Source: Robertmurraya massiliosenegalensis JC6 (lineage in GTDB: Bacteria; Bacillota; Bacilli; Bacillales; Cytobacillaceae). From it: a stretch of DNA of 64,000 nt. Location: NCBI RefSeq assembly GCF_000311725.1, contig NZ_HE978511.1, forward strand, positions 863,523 through 927,522, read 5' to 3'. The first letter of the stretch is position 1. Each line of letters begins with the position of its first letter. Position numbers and translations under genes: made by a program. Below, piece by piece: positions 37,467-46,139 of the stretch. The notes under the pieces are model-generated. The model ran no database searches and was not told where the DNA came from. It saw only the letters and a list, made by a program, of their open reading frames with translations.

Positions 37467-38237
37467 TTATATAACCCTCTCCCTACTAAGGATTTTTGTC
37501 CCAAACCATTTTTGATTCCTATAAAAGTTCTTTTTCCCTGCAACAATTCTTACGCTGTCCATTCCTTTTTGTAAAGCTGACAAAGCAGAGGTTACCTTTG
37601 GAATCATTCCGCCATATATGTCTCCTGACTTAATATAATAATCAATCTCTTCAGCTGGGAGAACTTCCTTCAATGAGCCATCGATGATGATTCCCTCCAC
37701 ATCCGTAACAAACAAACATTGCTCTACTTCAAGAGCATTAGCCACTGCGGCAGCTGCATAATCAGCATTAACGTTAAGCTTTGTTCCATCAGCGCTAATG
37801 GCGATCGGTGTAATGACAGGGATGATTCCTTTAACTAAAATAGACTGTAATAGTTCACTGTTTACCTCAGTTATCTCCCCGACAAAACCGAGCTCTTCCC
37901 TATTGATATAAGACCCCTTAAGTAAACCAACGTCGCTGCCATTAAGACCAAGCGCTGGAAGATGATTCATTTCTAGCTTTTGCACAAGCTTCCGGTTTGT
38001 CTGGCCTGATAGAACCATTTCAACAACCTTTAAGGTCTCTTCCGTTGTCTTTCGTAATCCGTTCACATATTCAGGTTCAACATTCAATTGCTCGAGCATC
38101 CGATTGATATCTGGGCCCCCACCATGTACGATCGCAATTTGATAGTTTTGCTTCTTCAATTCTTGAAGACTTGTAAAAAATTCTGCTGATAATTCCTCTA
38201 GCGTACTGCCACCACATTTTATTAAAATGGTTTTCAT
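37467..38237 (-). CDS. argB: Acetylglutamate kinase
   Basis: Phosphorylates N-acetylglutamate, step two of arginine synthesis. 256 residues of the amino-acid-kinase fold. MKTILIKCGGSTLEEL gives the ATP-binding Lys and the Gly loop. IVHGGGPDINRML and the substrate-binding segment GLRKTTEETLKVVEMVLSG follow, then LNVNADYAAAAVANALEVEQ and FVTDVEGI. The N-terminal extension of arginine-inhibited hexameric NAGKs is absent, in line with repression as the main control. It starts 11 bp after argJ and abuts argD. Confidence 0.96.
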   Translation of the reverse strand: MKTILIKCGGSTLEELSAEFFTSLQELKKQNYQIAIVHGGGPDINRMLEQLNVEPEYVNGLRKTTEETLKVVEMVLSGQTNRKLVQKLEMNHLPALGLNGSDVGLLKGSYINREELGFVGEITEVNSELLQSILVKGIIPVITPIAISADGTKLNVNADYAAAAVANALEVEQCLFVTDVEGIIIDGSLKEVLPAEEIDYYIKSGDIYGGMIPKVTSALSALQKGMDSVRIVAGKKNFYRNQKWFGTKILSRERVI

Positions 38238-38248
38238 GTTTTGCTCCC

Positions 38249-39481
38249 CTATGTTCGATAGCTCGCATTTATTTTCACATAATCATAAGATAAATCGCAT
38301 CCCCATGCTGTACCAGCACCATTTCCCATATGCATATCAACGAAAATTTGGATAAAATCCTCTTTTAAGTATTCTGTCGCTTTCTCTTCAGAAAATGGGA
38401 TGATTTCACTTTTATCAAGCATCTTCACTGTACCTATCGAAATCGTAACCTGTTCTGTCTTTGCTTTCGTATCTGCTTGCCCAATCGCTCCAATGATTCT
38501 CCCCCAGTTAGCATCTGCCCCAAAGATGGCCGTTTTCACTAGATTTGAACCAACAATTTGCTTTGCGATCTTACGTGCATCATATTCATCGAATGCCCCA
38601 GTTACATTAACCTCTACAAGTTTGGTCGCTCCTTCTCCATCTTTTGCGATCTGCTTTGCTAAGCTTTCGCAAGTGTTATTTAGGAGTTGAACAAACACGG
38701 GCCATTCGGGATGTTCTGGTGACAAAGATTGATTTTCAGCTAAACCATTCGCCATCACTAACACCATATCATTTGTTGATGTATCTCCATCTACTGTAAT
38801 TTGGTTAAATGTATAATTGGTTACTTCTTTTAGAGCCAGCTGCAAATTTTCAGAAGAAATATGCGCATCAGTCGTAATAAAACCAAGCATCGTCGCCATA
38901 TTTGGATGAATCATTCCAGAACCTTTTGCTGCTCCCCCCATATGAACCATCTTTCCATTGATCTCCGCTTTAAATCCGCATTTCTTCATACATGTATCGG
39001 TTGTTAGAATAGCCGTCTGAAAATCTTCCGCATGCGCTGAAGCCGTGCCTAACTGAATTTGCTCGATTCCTGCTTTGATTTTATCCATTTTCAAATATTC
39101 ACCGATGACTCCAGTTGATGCAACAGCGACTAAATGCTCCTCCACTTGAACCTTTTGCGCGGCAAATTCTCTCATCTCATAAGCATCTTTTAAACCTTGC
39201 TCCCCAGTACAAGCATTGGCACAAGCGCTGTTAACAACTAATGCTTGAAGCATCCCGCTATTGGTTAGACTATCTTTTGTTACCGCAATTGGCGCTGCTT
39301 GAAAATCGTGCAATGTATATACCGCCGCACTATGAGCTGGAACCTCACTATAAATTAGGCCAACATCCTTTTTGGCGTATCGTAGTCCAGCATGTGTACC
39401 ACCGGTGTGGAATCCTTTCGGTGATAATATGCTCCCATTCTCGATTTCTATTATTTTTGACACTTTTGTAAGTGTTCCCAC
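38249..39481 (-). CDS. argJ: Bifunctional ornithine acetyltransferase / N-acetylglutamate synthase
   Basis: Transfers the acetyl group from acetylornithine to glutamate, closing the acetyl cycle; the bifunctional form also uses acetyl-CoA. 410 residues. The self-cleavage site is in GSGMIHPNMATMLGFITTDA, where the Thr after MA becomes the N-terminal nucleophile of the beta chain (about residue 193-203). NSACANACTGEQG near residue 77 and DGDTSTNDMVLVMANG are conserved. The C-terminus YDYVKINASYRT is standard. The start may lie a few codons further in, since the frame opens MGTLTKVSKII. Confidence 0.95.
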   Translation of the reverse strand: MGTLTKVSKIIEIENGSILSPKGFHTGGTHAGLRYAKKDVGLIYSEVPAHSAAVYTLHDFQAAPIAVTKDSLTNSGMLQALVVNSACANACTGEQGLKDAYEMREFAAQKVQVEEHLVAVASTGVIGEYLKMDKIKAGIEQIQLGTASAHAEDFQTAILTTDTCMKKCGFKAEINGKMVHMGGAAKGSGMIHPNMATMLGFITTDAHISSENLQLALKEVTNYTFNQITVDGDTSTNDMVLVMANGLAENQSLSPEHPEWPVFVQLLNNTCESLAKQIAKDGEGATKLVEVNVTGAFDEYDARKIAKQIVGSNLVKTAIFGADANWGRIIGAIGQADTKAKTEQVTISIGTVKMLDKSEIIPFSEEKATEYLKEDFIQIFVDMHMGNGAGTAWGCDLSYDYVKINASYRT

Positions 39482-39536
39482 CCGTGTTTCCTCCTTATGT
39501 TCGTTTCATCTTTTTAAAGCATTTCAACTAATTACA

Positions 39537-40571
39537 TCATGGATATAGTGGCAGTATCTCTAGACCGGTTGTTTGATTCAATCCAAACATGAGATTGGCA
39601 TTTTGAACCGCTTGACCTGCTGCCCCTTTCATTAAATTATCAATAACGGAAACGATCGTTAATCTCCCTGTTCGTTGGTCCACATTTACACCAATATCAC
39701 AGTAATTCGAGCCTTGAACTTCTTTAACAGAAGGATAGGTTCCAAGAGGCCGAATGCGAATAAACGGCTTTTCCTTATAAGCTTCTTCATATAAATCTAT
39801 CATCTGCTCTGTACTCCAGCTAGATCGGAGTTTGACATAGGTAGTTGTCATGATCCCTCTTGTTATGGGTAATAGATGGGTACTAAATGTGATCGGCTCT
39901 ACATTCCCATTCCACTGAAGTAATTGTTGTTCAATTTCTGGTGTATGTTGATGTGCGTTAACTTTATAAATCTTAAAATTTTCATTCACTTCTGCATATA
40001 AAGAGCCTTTTGATAAAGCCTTTCCAGCCCCAGAAGTTCCTGATTTGCCATCAATGATTATCGTATCAGGGATGATTAATTCTTCTTTAGTCACCGGCGC
40101 AAGACCTAATAGTGCTGCAGTAGCATAACATCCAGGATTAGCAATAAGCTTTGCCTCACTTATTGGTTTTTCATTCCATTCACTTAATCCATATACTGCT
40201 TCTTTAACAACGGAATGATTGGCTGTCGTTTTTTTATACCAAGTTTCATATTCACCTTCCGTTTTCAAGCGAAGATCACCTGATAAATCAATGACTCTTA
40301 TATGTTGATTCGAAAATTGCTCAACTAGTTTACTAGAAACCCCTGAAGGTGTGGCAAGAAATACGAGATCACTATTTTTTGAGATTTCTTCTATATCAAT
40401 CCTTTCCATTTGATTCCCGATAATCTGAAAAAGATGCGGGTACTCATGCCATATTGGAACTTCATCCTTCGTGGAATGAATGGAATGTATTTTGAATACA
40501 GGATGACTATGCAAAATCCGAAGTAATTCAACACCTCCATATCCTGTCGTTCCTATAATAGATATCTTCAT
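39537..40571 (-). CDS. argC: N-acetyl-gamma-glutamyl-phosphate reductase
   Basis: NADPH-dependent third step of arginine synthesis and first gene of the operon. 344 residues. It begins MKISIIGTTGYGGVELLRIL with the Rossmann GxxGxxG loop. The catalytic Cys is in LIANPGCYATAALLGL (near residue 149) and IDGKSGTSGAGK follows. HQHTPEIEQ and HLLPITRGIMTT are also conserved. AAGGAG 6 nt before the ATG at 40571 decides over the upstream in-frame start six codons earlier. Confidence 0.96.
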   Translation of the reverse strand: MKISIIGTTGYGGVELLRILHSHPVFKIHSIHSTKDEVPIWHEYPHLFQIIGNQMERIDIEEISKNSDLVFLATPSGVSSKLVEQFSNQHIRVIDLSGDLRLKTEGEYETWYKKTTANHSVVKEAVYGLSEWNEKPISEAKLIANPGCYATAALLGLAPVTKEELIIPDTIIIDGKSGTSGAGKALSKGSLYAEVNENFKIYKVNAHQHTPEIEQQLLQWNGNVEPITFSTHLLPITRGIMTTTYVKLRSSWSTEQMIDLYEEAYKEKPFIRIRPLGTYPSVKEVQGSNYCDIGVNVDQRTGRLTIVSVIDNLMKGAAGQAVQNANLMFGLNQTTGLEILPLYP

Positions 40572-40594
40572 CCTTAACTCCTTCCTCATTACAT

Positions 40595-40675
40595 TTATGT
40601 ATATTTAATCACCAATATTTATTTTTATAAATTTTATGTTGTTCTTATTATAAGAACTCACATCATTAAAAGCAA
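40595..40675 (-). promoter_or_regulatory. argC promoter with ARG-box operators
   Basis: Minus-strand promoter TTGCTT (40675-40670), 17-bp spacer, TATAAT (40652-40647). Just downstream of the predicted start point lies a perfect palindrome ATTTATTTTTATAAAT (40617-40632). Next to it is a second TGTATATTTAAT box near 40597-40610. Both fit the AT-rich arginine-repressor (AhrC/ArgR) box pattern in the usual tandem arrangement. Confidence 0.65.
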
Positions 40676-40809
40676 CCCGTTTTTTGAAATACAAGGCACT
40701 TTTCTAAAAATTTGTGATAATCAAATCGTTCAGGTACAAGAAATAAACAAATCACCTATACTCTTTTTAAAGAAGAATAATACAGCCATAGAACGATATC
40801 GGGGCGTTT

Positions 40810-40856
40810 AAATGTCGGCTTTTGGACATTTACAAAAAACTATTTACACACATAAT
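40810..40856 (+). promoter_or_regulatory. Promoter and inverted repeat of the first fnr gene
   Basis: An exact inverted repeat AAATGTC / GACATTT with 8-nt centre (40810-40831) overlaps a TTTACA -35 (40829-40834). A 16-bp spacer and CATAAT -10 (40851-40856) follow. The repeat is centred about 42 bp upstream of the predicted start. It does not match the TGTGA-N6-TCACT pattern found before the neighbouring genes. Confidence 0.5.
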
Positions 40857-40969
40857 GAAAATATGGGTCGTATAGACTGTAAGTGCTTTTAAATTGGTTG
40901 ACTACACCTATTTTTATTTCTAAACTGTTGGTAGGGAGAGTTTTTTGCCTCAGAAAAGGGGGTAAACGC

Positions 40970-41662
40970 ATGCAAGCTTTTACGAAAATATCCACCGAAC
41001 TTCAATCCCTTTTAGAAACAGTCCATCATATTCGTAAAATCGAAAAAGGGACTTATCTTTTTCAAGAGGGTAGTAAGGCGAATGAACTATTCGTTGTAAT
41101 AACTGGTAAGATTCAAATGAGCAAAATGATTCCAGATGGTCGGGAACTTACGTTGAGGATGGCTTCAGAAGGAGACCTCATTGGTGAACTTTCCTTATTT
41201 TGCTCTGCCCAAGCACATATGCAAAATGCTAAAGTGATCGAAAGTGGCGAAGTGGCCGTAATTTTTAAGAGTGACTTAGAAAAGAAACTCGGTGAAGATC
41301 ATTCGATTGCGTTAGAGTTTATGAAATGGATGAGTCAGGAACATCGGAAGACACAGACAAAGTTTCGCGATCTTGTTTTACATGGAAAAAAAGGGGCTCT
41401 ATACTCAACTTTAATTCGTCTTTCCAATAGTTACGGTGTCCATACGAAAGAAGGAATTATGATTGATACCCCAATGACTAATCAAGAATTAGCCAATTTT
41501 TGTGGGACTTCCCGTGAGGTGGTTAATCGCCTTTTAAGCGAATTACGCAAAACGGAGATTATTAGTATTGATAAAGGAATTATTACGATTCATGATTTAG
41601 ATTATATAAAACTAGAAATTGATTGCGAGAATTGTCCTATTGATATTTGTAATATTGAGTAG
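40970..41662 (+). CDS. fnr: Fnr-type anaerobic transcription activator, paralogue 1
   Basis: CRP/FNR-family regulator of 230 residues. N-terminal cyclic-nucleotide-like beta roll (about 20-130: YLFQEGSKANELFVVITGKIQM and GDLIGELSLF). Dimer helix, then a winged helix with TNQELANFCGTSREVVNRLLSEL. The C-terminus holds Cys219-x2-Cys222-x4-Cys227 (CENCPIDIC), the [4Fe-4S] ligand arrangement of Bacillus Fnr, so it should be active only without oxygen. The open frame extends upstream to 40883, but the family alignment and the ATG after the GGGGG run at 40970 fit best. Divergent from argC, convergent with the ywiC-like gene. Confidence 0.92.
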   Translation: MQAFTKISTELQSLLETVHHIRKIEKGTYLFQEGSKANELFVVITGKIQMSKMIPDGRELTLRMASEGDLIGELSLFCSAQAHMQNAKVIESGEVAVIFKSDLEKKLGEDHSIALEFMKWMSQEHRKTQTKFRDLVLHGKKGALYSTLIRLSNSYGVHTKEGIMIDTPMTNQELANFCGTSREVVNRLLSELRKTEIISIDKGIITIHDLDYIKLEIDCENCPIDICNIE

Positions 41663-41680
41663 CGAAAGATTTTGCAATGT

Positions 41681-41717
41681 AAAAAGGATCTCAATTTGTG
41701 TTGAGATCCCTTTTTTA
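41681..41717. terminator. Bidirectional terminator after fnr paralogue 1
   Basis: AAGGATCTCAA pairs with TTGAGATCCCTT (one mismatch at most), with A and T tracts on both sides, between convergent genes. Confidence 0.87.
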
Positions 41718-41790
41718 GTCTATTCAAATGTATGGCGATATGGTGGGGCGATTTTCGCTCCAGGGTCTGAGCCTCTTCCACTTATAGGTC

Positions 41791-42507
41791 TTAATTTATA
41801 GCAAGGACTATCACTATAAAGAAGAGCGCTGCGTTGACGATTTCGAGTATACCTACTTGTTTCATCGTATACGGCTTCCCGTAAAAGTAGATGGCGCGGA
41901 TTAAGCTTGGGATGTAGGATATGGCGACGATCCAATATCCGATGATGAGAAAAGCGATGGGAACGATGGCATGATAAATCCAAGAAATCCATTTGTAAGT
42001 GACATTTTTCTTTTCACGAATCATAGTTTTCACATAAAAAGTGGAGCCGACAAAAAAGAGGATTGATGTGATAAACACAAGAATCGTTCCCGAATTCATT
42101 TCCCCATTTGGTAGGAAGCCACTGGCCAATCCCCCGATTGCAAAAACAAGAATTGCACTAAAATCATTCCATAAATTACGGTCTTGCTTCTTTTTTGAAA
42201 AATAGACGTTAATGACAAAAAACGGGAGCATCAATAGTCCAAAAACAGCTATACTGGGTCTTGCCCATAAAGGAATCATTAAAAGTAGTAATGCGGGAAT
42301 CAAGTAGATCACAGTCCACTTGCGGTAAAAGGAGACTTTCTTGCCTTTGACCATTTGGAGCATCGGAAATGTAGCCAAATATAATAAAAGCCATCCCATA
42401 AATAAAGGGATCTGTTGCCATCTGAACCCAGATGCTACAACTGAGAGCCAAAACGGTATGATTAACATGGCCCATGCACCATGCTGCTTCGGTAAGAATA
42501 ATTTCAT
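41791..42507 (-). CDS. ywiC: YwiC-like integral membrane protein
   Basis: 238 residues, about six to eight hydrophobic helices. The start MKLFLPKQHGAWAMLIIPFWLSV is the signature of the YwiC-like family (the polar QHGAWAM motif before the first helix). In B. subtilis ywiC lies between the nar operon and narK-fnr; the biochemical role is unknown. AAGGAG is 9 nt before the ATG. A strong Fnr-like site lies about 60 bp upstream, so anaerobic expression is likely. The last helix ends at the stop at 41791; 70 bp later comes the shared terminator. Confidence 0.85.
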   Translation of the reverse strand: MKLFLPKQHGAWAMLIIPFWLSVVASGFRWQQIPLFMGWLLLYLATFPMLQMVKGKKVSFYRKWTVIYLIPALLLLMIPLWARPSIAVFGLLMLPFFVINVYFSKKKQDRNLWNDFSAILVFAIGGLASGFLPNGEMNSGTILVFITSILFFVGSTFYVKTMIREKKNVTYKWISWIYHAIVPIAFLIIGYWIVAISYIPSLIRAIYFYGKPYTMKQVGILEIVNAALFFIVIVLAIN

Positions 42508-42565
42508 AAAAAAACACTCCTTCTCTTTTCCTATCTTAACAATAACGATAGGAGAAATGAAACGG

Positions 42566-42581
42566 AGTGAAAGACATCACT
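42566..42581 (-). promoter_or_regulatory. Fnr-box-like site upstream of ywiC
   Basis: AGTGA-N6-TCACT, one mismatch from TGTGA-N6-TCACT. The centre is about 41 bp upstream of the start point predicted from TATTGT at 42544-42539. Confidence 0.6.
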
Positions 42582-42605
42582 TATTTTGGTTTAGTCACAA
42601 AATTT

Positions 42606-43043
42606 TCATTTAAGACCTGTCCGAATTGATTTCGACCAACTTCGTTTAAAAAGAAGTTTAGGTCCTTGTAAAACTCCAATATATTTTGAAAAAGACAATG
42701 CTAATAACATCGTCAATAATAATAAGAAATGTGTCTGTGAAAGAATGGAAATACTTCCAATTAAATCGAGATCAGGATCCAAGATGACTAAACTTTTTAC
42801 CCAATAAAATAGTTTTTCTGGATCGCCGGTTATACTGTAGAATACAACTACACCGATGCCTGAAAGAAGACTTAAAGCCATCAGTACAAGGATGATTCGA
42901 TTCACTACTGAACCAAGTTTATAAAGGAATTTCATTTCCTCTTGGACCGAACGCCCATTAACTCGCCAGATAAGTGCCATCCCCAAGACCGCAACGACCA
43001 CATACGGATAAATTAACCAAATTATAATTTGTAGCAAGTCCAT
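42606..43043 (-). CDS. Short NarI-like membrane protein
   Basis: 145 residues with about four membrane helices. The start MDLLQIIIWLIYPYVVVAVLGMALIWRVNG resembles the first helix of nitrate reductase gamma subunit NarI. The second half (LSGIGVVVFY...WVKSLVILDPDLDLIGSISILSQTHFLLLLTMLLAL...LQGPKLLFKRSW) follows the C-terminal part of NarI, including one His that could be a heme ligand (in QTH). Compared with the 223 residues of NarI, a central helix pair with its His ligands is missing. No narG, narH or narJ is adjacent. Possibly a single-heme or non-heme derivative; the homology is read by eye. Confidence 0.6.
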   Translation of the reverse strand: MDLLQIIIWLIYPYVVVAVLGMALIWRVNGRSVQEEMKFLYKLGSVVNRIILVLMALSLLSGIGVVVFYSITGDPEKLFYWVKSLVILDPDLDLIGSISILSQTHFLLLLTMLLALSFSKYIGVLQGPKLLFKRSWSKSIRTGLK

Positions 43044-43109
43044 TCTTCTCTCTCCCCACTGCTCATAAAAGCCCTTACATCAATATTAGTAAGAGAGAGA
43101 AAAGAATTC

Positions 43110-43125
43110 AGTGATAAATGTTACG
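43110..43125 (-). promoter_or_regulatory. Weak Fnr-box-like site upstream of the NarI-like gene
   Basis: Plus strand AGTGA-TAAATG-TTACG keeps one perfect half-site. The centre lies about 41 bp upstream of the start point predicted from a TAATAT -10 at 43088-43083. Two mismatches in the second half. Confidence 0.4.
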
Positions 43126-43154
43126 TTTATGACAATTTAATTAACATTTTTCGA

Positions 43155-43682
43155 CTATTTTTTGAACGAAAGATAATTTACTAACCATTTAAGTCCTTCG
43201 GGATCATTGATGGTAAATTTCTTAAGTCCCTGATACTCTTTCGTTTCGTTCATAAGTTCCTTGTCCCAAAAGAAAATAACCTTACTATTTTCCAACTTCA
43301 TTAATAAATCGAGATCATCCCTTGTACGAATCAGTACCGCTTTTGGGTAAGGTTCTCTCTTATGCCCTTCAATCAAGATAATATCAGGCTGAAAAAATGA
43401 GAGGAGCTGCAACTTTTCTGGAAGAGACCACATTTTCCTTTCAGCATGTAATAGCAAATGTCCATCACCTTCTACAAGTGAAGCAACGGCACCTGCTTTT
43501 AAATGTTGATGGGAGTCCTTGCCATCTTGAAAATCGGGTTTCCCACCATGTCCGTGGTGCTTTAAGGTCACGACAGAGAGATTACTCTTCTGAAGTTGCT
43601 CAAGCAATTTTTTAATAAAAGTTGTTTTTCCACTATTTTGATATCCAGCGATTTGAAAAATCGTCGCTTCTACCACGGCCAC
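43155..43682 (-). CDS. mobB: Molybdopterin-guanine dinucleotide biosynthesis protein MobB
   Basis: GTP-binding P-loop protein that assists MobA in attaching GMP to molybdopterin. 175 residues. The P-loop is GYQNSGKTTFIKKLL (residues 13-27). TLKHHGHGGKPDFQDGKDSHQHLKAGAVAS (about 39-68) is the family's conserved segment. LIEGHKREPYPK is near residue 103. It overlaps the end of moeA by 13 bp, so moeA-mobB are coupled. mobA is not in the window. Confidence 0.93.
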   Translation of the reverse strand: MAVVEATIFQIAGYQNSGKTTFIKKLLEQLQKSNLSVVTLKHHGHGGKPDFQDGKDSHQHLKAGAVASLVEGDGHLLLHAERKMWSLPEKLQLLSFFQPDIILIEGHKREPYPKAVLIRTRDDLDLLMKLENSKVIFFWDKELMNETKEYQGLKKFTINDPEGLKWLVNYLSFKK

Positions 43683-44935
43683 TCGCTTCCTTCATGGTCT
43701 TCAAGCAATAATACATCCACTTCGTCGCCAGCCATAAAACCTCTAGTCCCGCCAGGTAAGACGGTTAAAGAATTGGCGCCAGCAAGACTCATAACAATAT
43801 TCGATTTATCTAACCCACTCGGTGTGACAATTAGTTTCCCATCTTTAACAGATAAACTGCTTCGAACAAATCGGGTGAATGGGTTCGCTTTTGAAAAATC
43901 AACATCTAGAACGGCTTTTTCTTTCCGCAAATGCGGTTTCGGTGAATACAGCATTTTTCGAATAACTGGTCTTGCAAAAAGTTCAAACCCGACATAACAG
44001 GCAGATGGATTTCCTGATAAACCAAAGAGAATTTTGCCGCCAAATTGGGCAACTGTTGTCACACTCCCAGGACGCATGCTGACCTTATTAAATAACACGG
44101 TTGCATCAAGCTTTTCATAAATAGCAGGTAGATAATCGAAATCTCCAACTGAGACGCCACCGGTCGTCACAAGCATATCAACTTTATCTATCGCTTCCTT
44201 CACTGCTTCAAAACAAGTATCAAAATCATCAGGTAAGGTTCCAAAATATTGAACCTCAGCACCTGCGCGTTCAATTTGGGCACTAATCATGTAAGAATTG
44301 CTGTTCCTAATTTTTCCTGGTTGTAACGGCTCGTCTACCGCTAATAATTCTGTGCCTGTTGCGAAAAGTCCGACTTTTGGTTTCTTCGCAACACGAACCT
44401 TTGCATAGCCAAAAGTGGCAAGCATCGCTTGAATACCAGGATTTATTTTTGTTCCTTTTTCGACTAAAACTTCACCTGTTTTTGCATCTTCCCCACGGCG
44501 AGATACATTTTCACCAGGTTTGTGCTTTCGCTTTGTGCTCATATATGCCTTGCCATCCTTGATATAATCTTTGGCAAGTTCAAGCATGATCACACAATCG
44601 CATGAAGATGGCATTTGTGCACCAGTCATAATTCTGACCGCTTGAAAAGGGCCTACAACCTTATCGGAAACAAGCCCTGCTCCGATATGATCGACTACCT
44701 CAAATTCGATCGGGTTCTCTCGATTTGCCTCCTCTGTATCGATGGATCTTACAGCATAGCCATCATAAGGTGCACGATCAAAATGTGGAACATCATTCGT
44801 TGCAAGGAGATCTTCTGATAAGTAACGGCCGTAACTTTCATTGACAGATACATATTCAGATTTTCCTTCTATCCGATTTGCCATAATACTTGAAACTGCT
44901 TCCCCGATAGGGATTGGTTTTCTGAATTCTACCAT
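43670..44935 (-). CDS. moeA: Molybdopterin molybdenumtransferase MoeA
   Basis: Inserts molybdate into adenylylated molybdopterin. 421 residues. Domains: N-terminal FRKPIPIGEAVSSIM, then APYDGYAVRSID (near residue 57), GAQMPSSCDCVIMLE and the MoCF-binding domain with TGTELL, GKIRNSNSYMI and LVTTGGVSVGDFDYLP (near residue 244). MRPGSVTTVAQFGGKILFGLSGNPSACYVGFE (about 280-310) is the catalytic region. The start at 44935 is preceded by GGAG; the frame runs 11 codons further up. First gene of moeA-mobB. Confidence 0.95.
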   Translation of the reverse strand: MVEFRKPIPIGEAVSSIMANRIEGKSEYVSVNESYGRYLSEDLLATNDVPHFDRAPYDGYAVRSIDTEEANRENPIEFEVVDHIGAGLVSDKVVGPFQAVRIMTGAQMPSSCDCVIMLELAKDYIKDGKAYMSTKRKHKPGENVSRRGEDAKTGEVLVEKGTKINPGIQAMLATFGYAKVRVAKKPKVGLFATGTELLAVDEPLQPGKIRNSNSYMISAQIERAGAEVQYFGTLPDDFDTCFEAVKEAIDKVDMLVTTGGVSVGDFDYLPAIYEKLDATVLFNKVSMRPGSVTTVAQFGGKILFGLSGNPSACYVGFELFARPVIRKMLYSPKPHLRKEKAVLDVDFSKANPFTRFVRSSLSVKDGKLIVTPSGLDKSNIVMSLAGANSLTVLPGGTRGFMAGDEVDVLLLEDHEGSEWPW

Positions 44936-45015
44936 TTCAACCACTCCATAAATGTACGTTAATTTCATTTTGACACAGTTAACCTATGAGAAACATCGAT
45001 AACTGTATATACTCT

Positions 45016-45068
45016 ATTATAAGCGTACATAAATATGTTCTACAGGACAAATATCACAATATTGTGAT
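45016..45068 (-). promoter_or_regulatory. moeA promoter with a 16-bp palindrome
   Basis: Minus-strand TATAAT at 45021-45016. Upstream lies the exact palindrome ATCACAATATTGTGAT (45053-45068). Its left half TCACA also forms one arm of a degenerate Fnr site (TGTGA-N6-TCCTG, 45058-45043) centred near -41. Either the palindrome binds a separate regulator or it is an unusual Fnr-type site. Confidence 0.5.
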
Positions 45069-45110
45069 GTTCTAGTTTTCATTATTCTCACGTTAGTAAA
45101 TTTGTCATCC

Positions 45111-46073
45111 CTATGCTTGTATCATTCCCTGATTTTTCAACTGACTCACTCCGTTTGCCAGCTTATCATCGACTACTTGCGCATCTTCGATATGCTTCAC
45201 AATTAGCCCTTCTATTTCATCAAAAATTCGACTGGTTAAGTTGACTTCATTTAACGTATTTTCACAATAAGTATTTTGCCTTACTATAATCGCACTTGCA
45301 TTATTCACTTTTGCTTTTACGTCTCCAATAATTTGTGTCACTTCATTCATTTTTTCAGTTGTCCTTTCACTTAAGGCAATACCAGTGTGGACAAGTTCAA
45401 AACATTCTTTTGTATTTTTTACGGCCCTGCCAATATCAGCTTGAAAACTTTTTGTTAGTTCCATAATATTATGTGAACTTGCTGACGTTTCTTCTGCTAA
45501 TTTTCTCACTTCCTCAGCCACAACAGCAAATCCTTTTCCATATTCACCTGCCCGTGCCGCTTCAATCGATGCATTTAAAGCTAGTAGATTCGTTTGTTCT
45601 GCAATTCCTTTTATTAAAAAAACGATGTCATCAATCTCTTTGGAGCGCTCTCCAACCGTTAAAATAGAATCCATATTTGTTTTAATTTCCCCGCCAAGAT
45701 TTTGCATAAGTCCTTCTAAATCTTTGACGATGCTTTGACCTTCATCTCCTTTTGCCATGAGAACATCGGCGGATTCATGTAATTCCATTCCCGTTTCATT
45801 TAATTGATTGGCGCACTGTCTCGAGCCATTTACTAACTCACTTACCGTTTCAAAATGCTCTTTAATTTGTTCCACTAACTTTCCAAGCATACCGTGTTGA
45901 TCATTCACCGATCCATGCTGTTCGATTGTAGTAACCAATTCATTTTGAAGCTCGCTCATAAATAATGCTATCGCTTCTTCCTTCTCAACTACTTCTTTTT
46001 TCAAATGATTTATTTCACTCATCAGTTGTTGATTCTCAATTCGTAATTTCTTCACCTGGCGATTTTTAAACAT
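45111..46073 (-). CDS. Soluble methyl-accepting chemotaxis-like protein
   Basis: 320 residues with no membrane helix. N-terminal coiled coil (residues 5-50), a linker region without a recognised sensor domain, then an MCP signalling hairpin. Its conserved tip is [20 protein letters not shown] followed by [22 protein letters not shown] (about 155-200). Three Cys lie outside the tip (in SRQCANQ, TKECFEL and NTYCENT). The start at 46073 has GGGGGAAGG upstream; the longer frame to 46109 lacks one. A perfect Fnr box in front and moaA/moeA neighbours suggest an anaerobic, cytosolic receptor. Ligand unknown. Confidence 0.85.
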   Translation of the reverse strand: MFKNRQVKKLRIENQQLMSEINHLKKEVVEKEEAIALFMSELQNELVTTIEQHGSVNDQHGMLGKLVEQIKEHFETVSELVNGSRQCANQLNETGMELHESADVLMAKGDEGQSIVKDLEGLMQNLGGEIKTNMDSILTVGERSKEIDDIVFLIKGIAEQTNLLALNASIEAARAGEYGKGFAVVAEEVRKLAEETSASSHNIMELTKSFQADIGRAVKNTKECFELVHTGIALSERTTEKMNEVTQIIGDVKAKVNNASAIIVRQNTYCENTLNEVNLTSRIFDEIEGLIVKHIEDAQVVDDKLANGVSQLKNQGMIQA

Positions 46074-46139
46074 CTTTCCTTCCCCCATACCTTTCATTAG
46101 CTCTTTCATTCAATCTTGTCATATTATGAAGTTCACTTT

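Noticed and set aside
40707..40723. TTGTGATAATCAAAT between argC and fnr as an Fnr box
   Set aside because: Only one half-site (TGTGA) is kept and the position fits neither promoter; left out.
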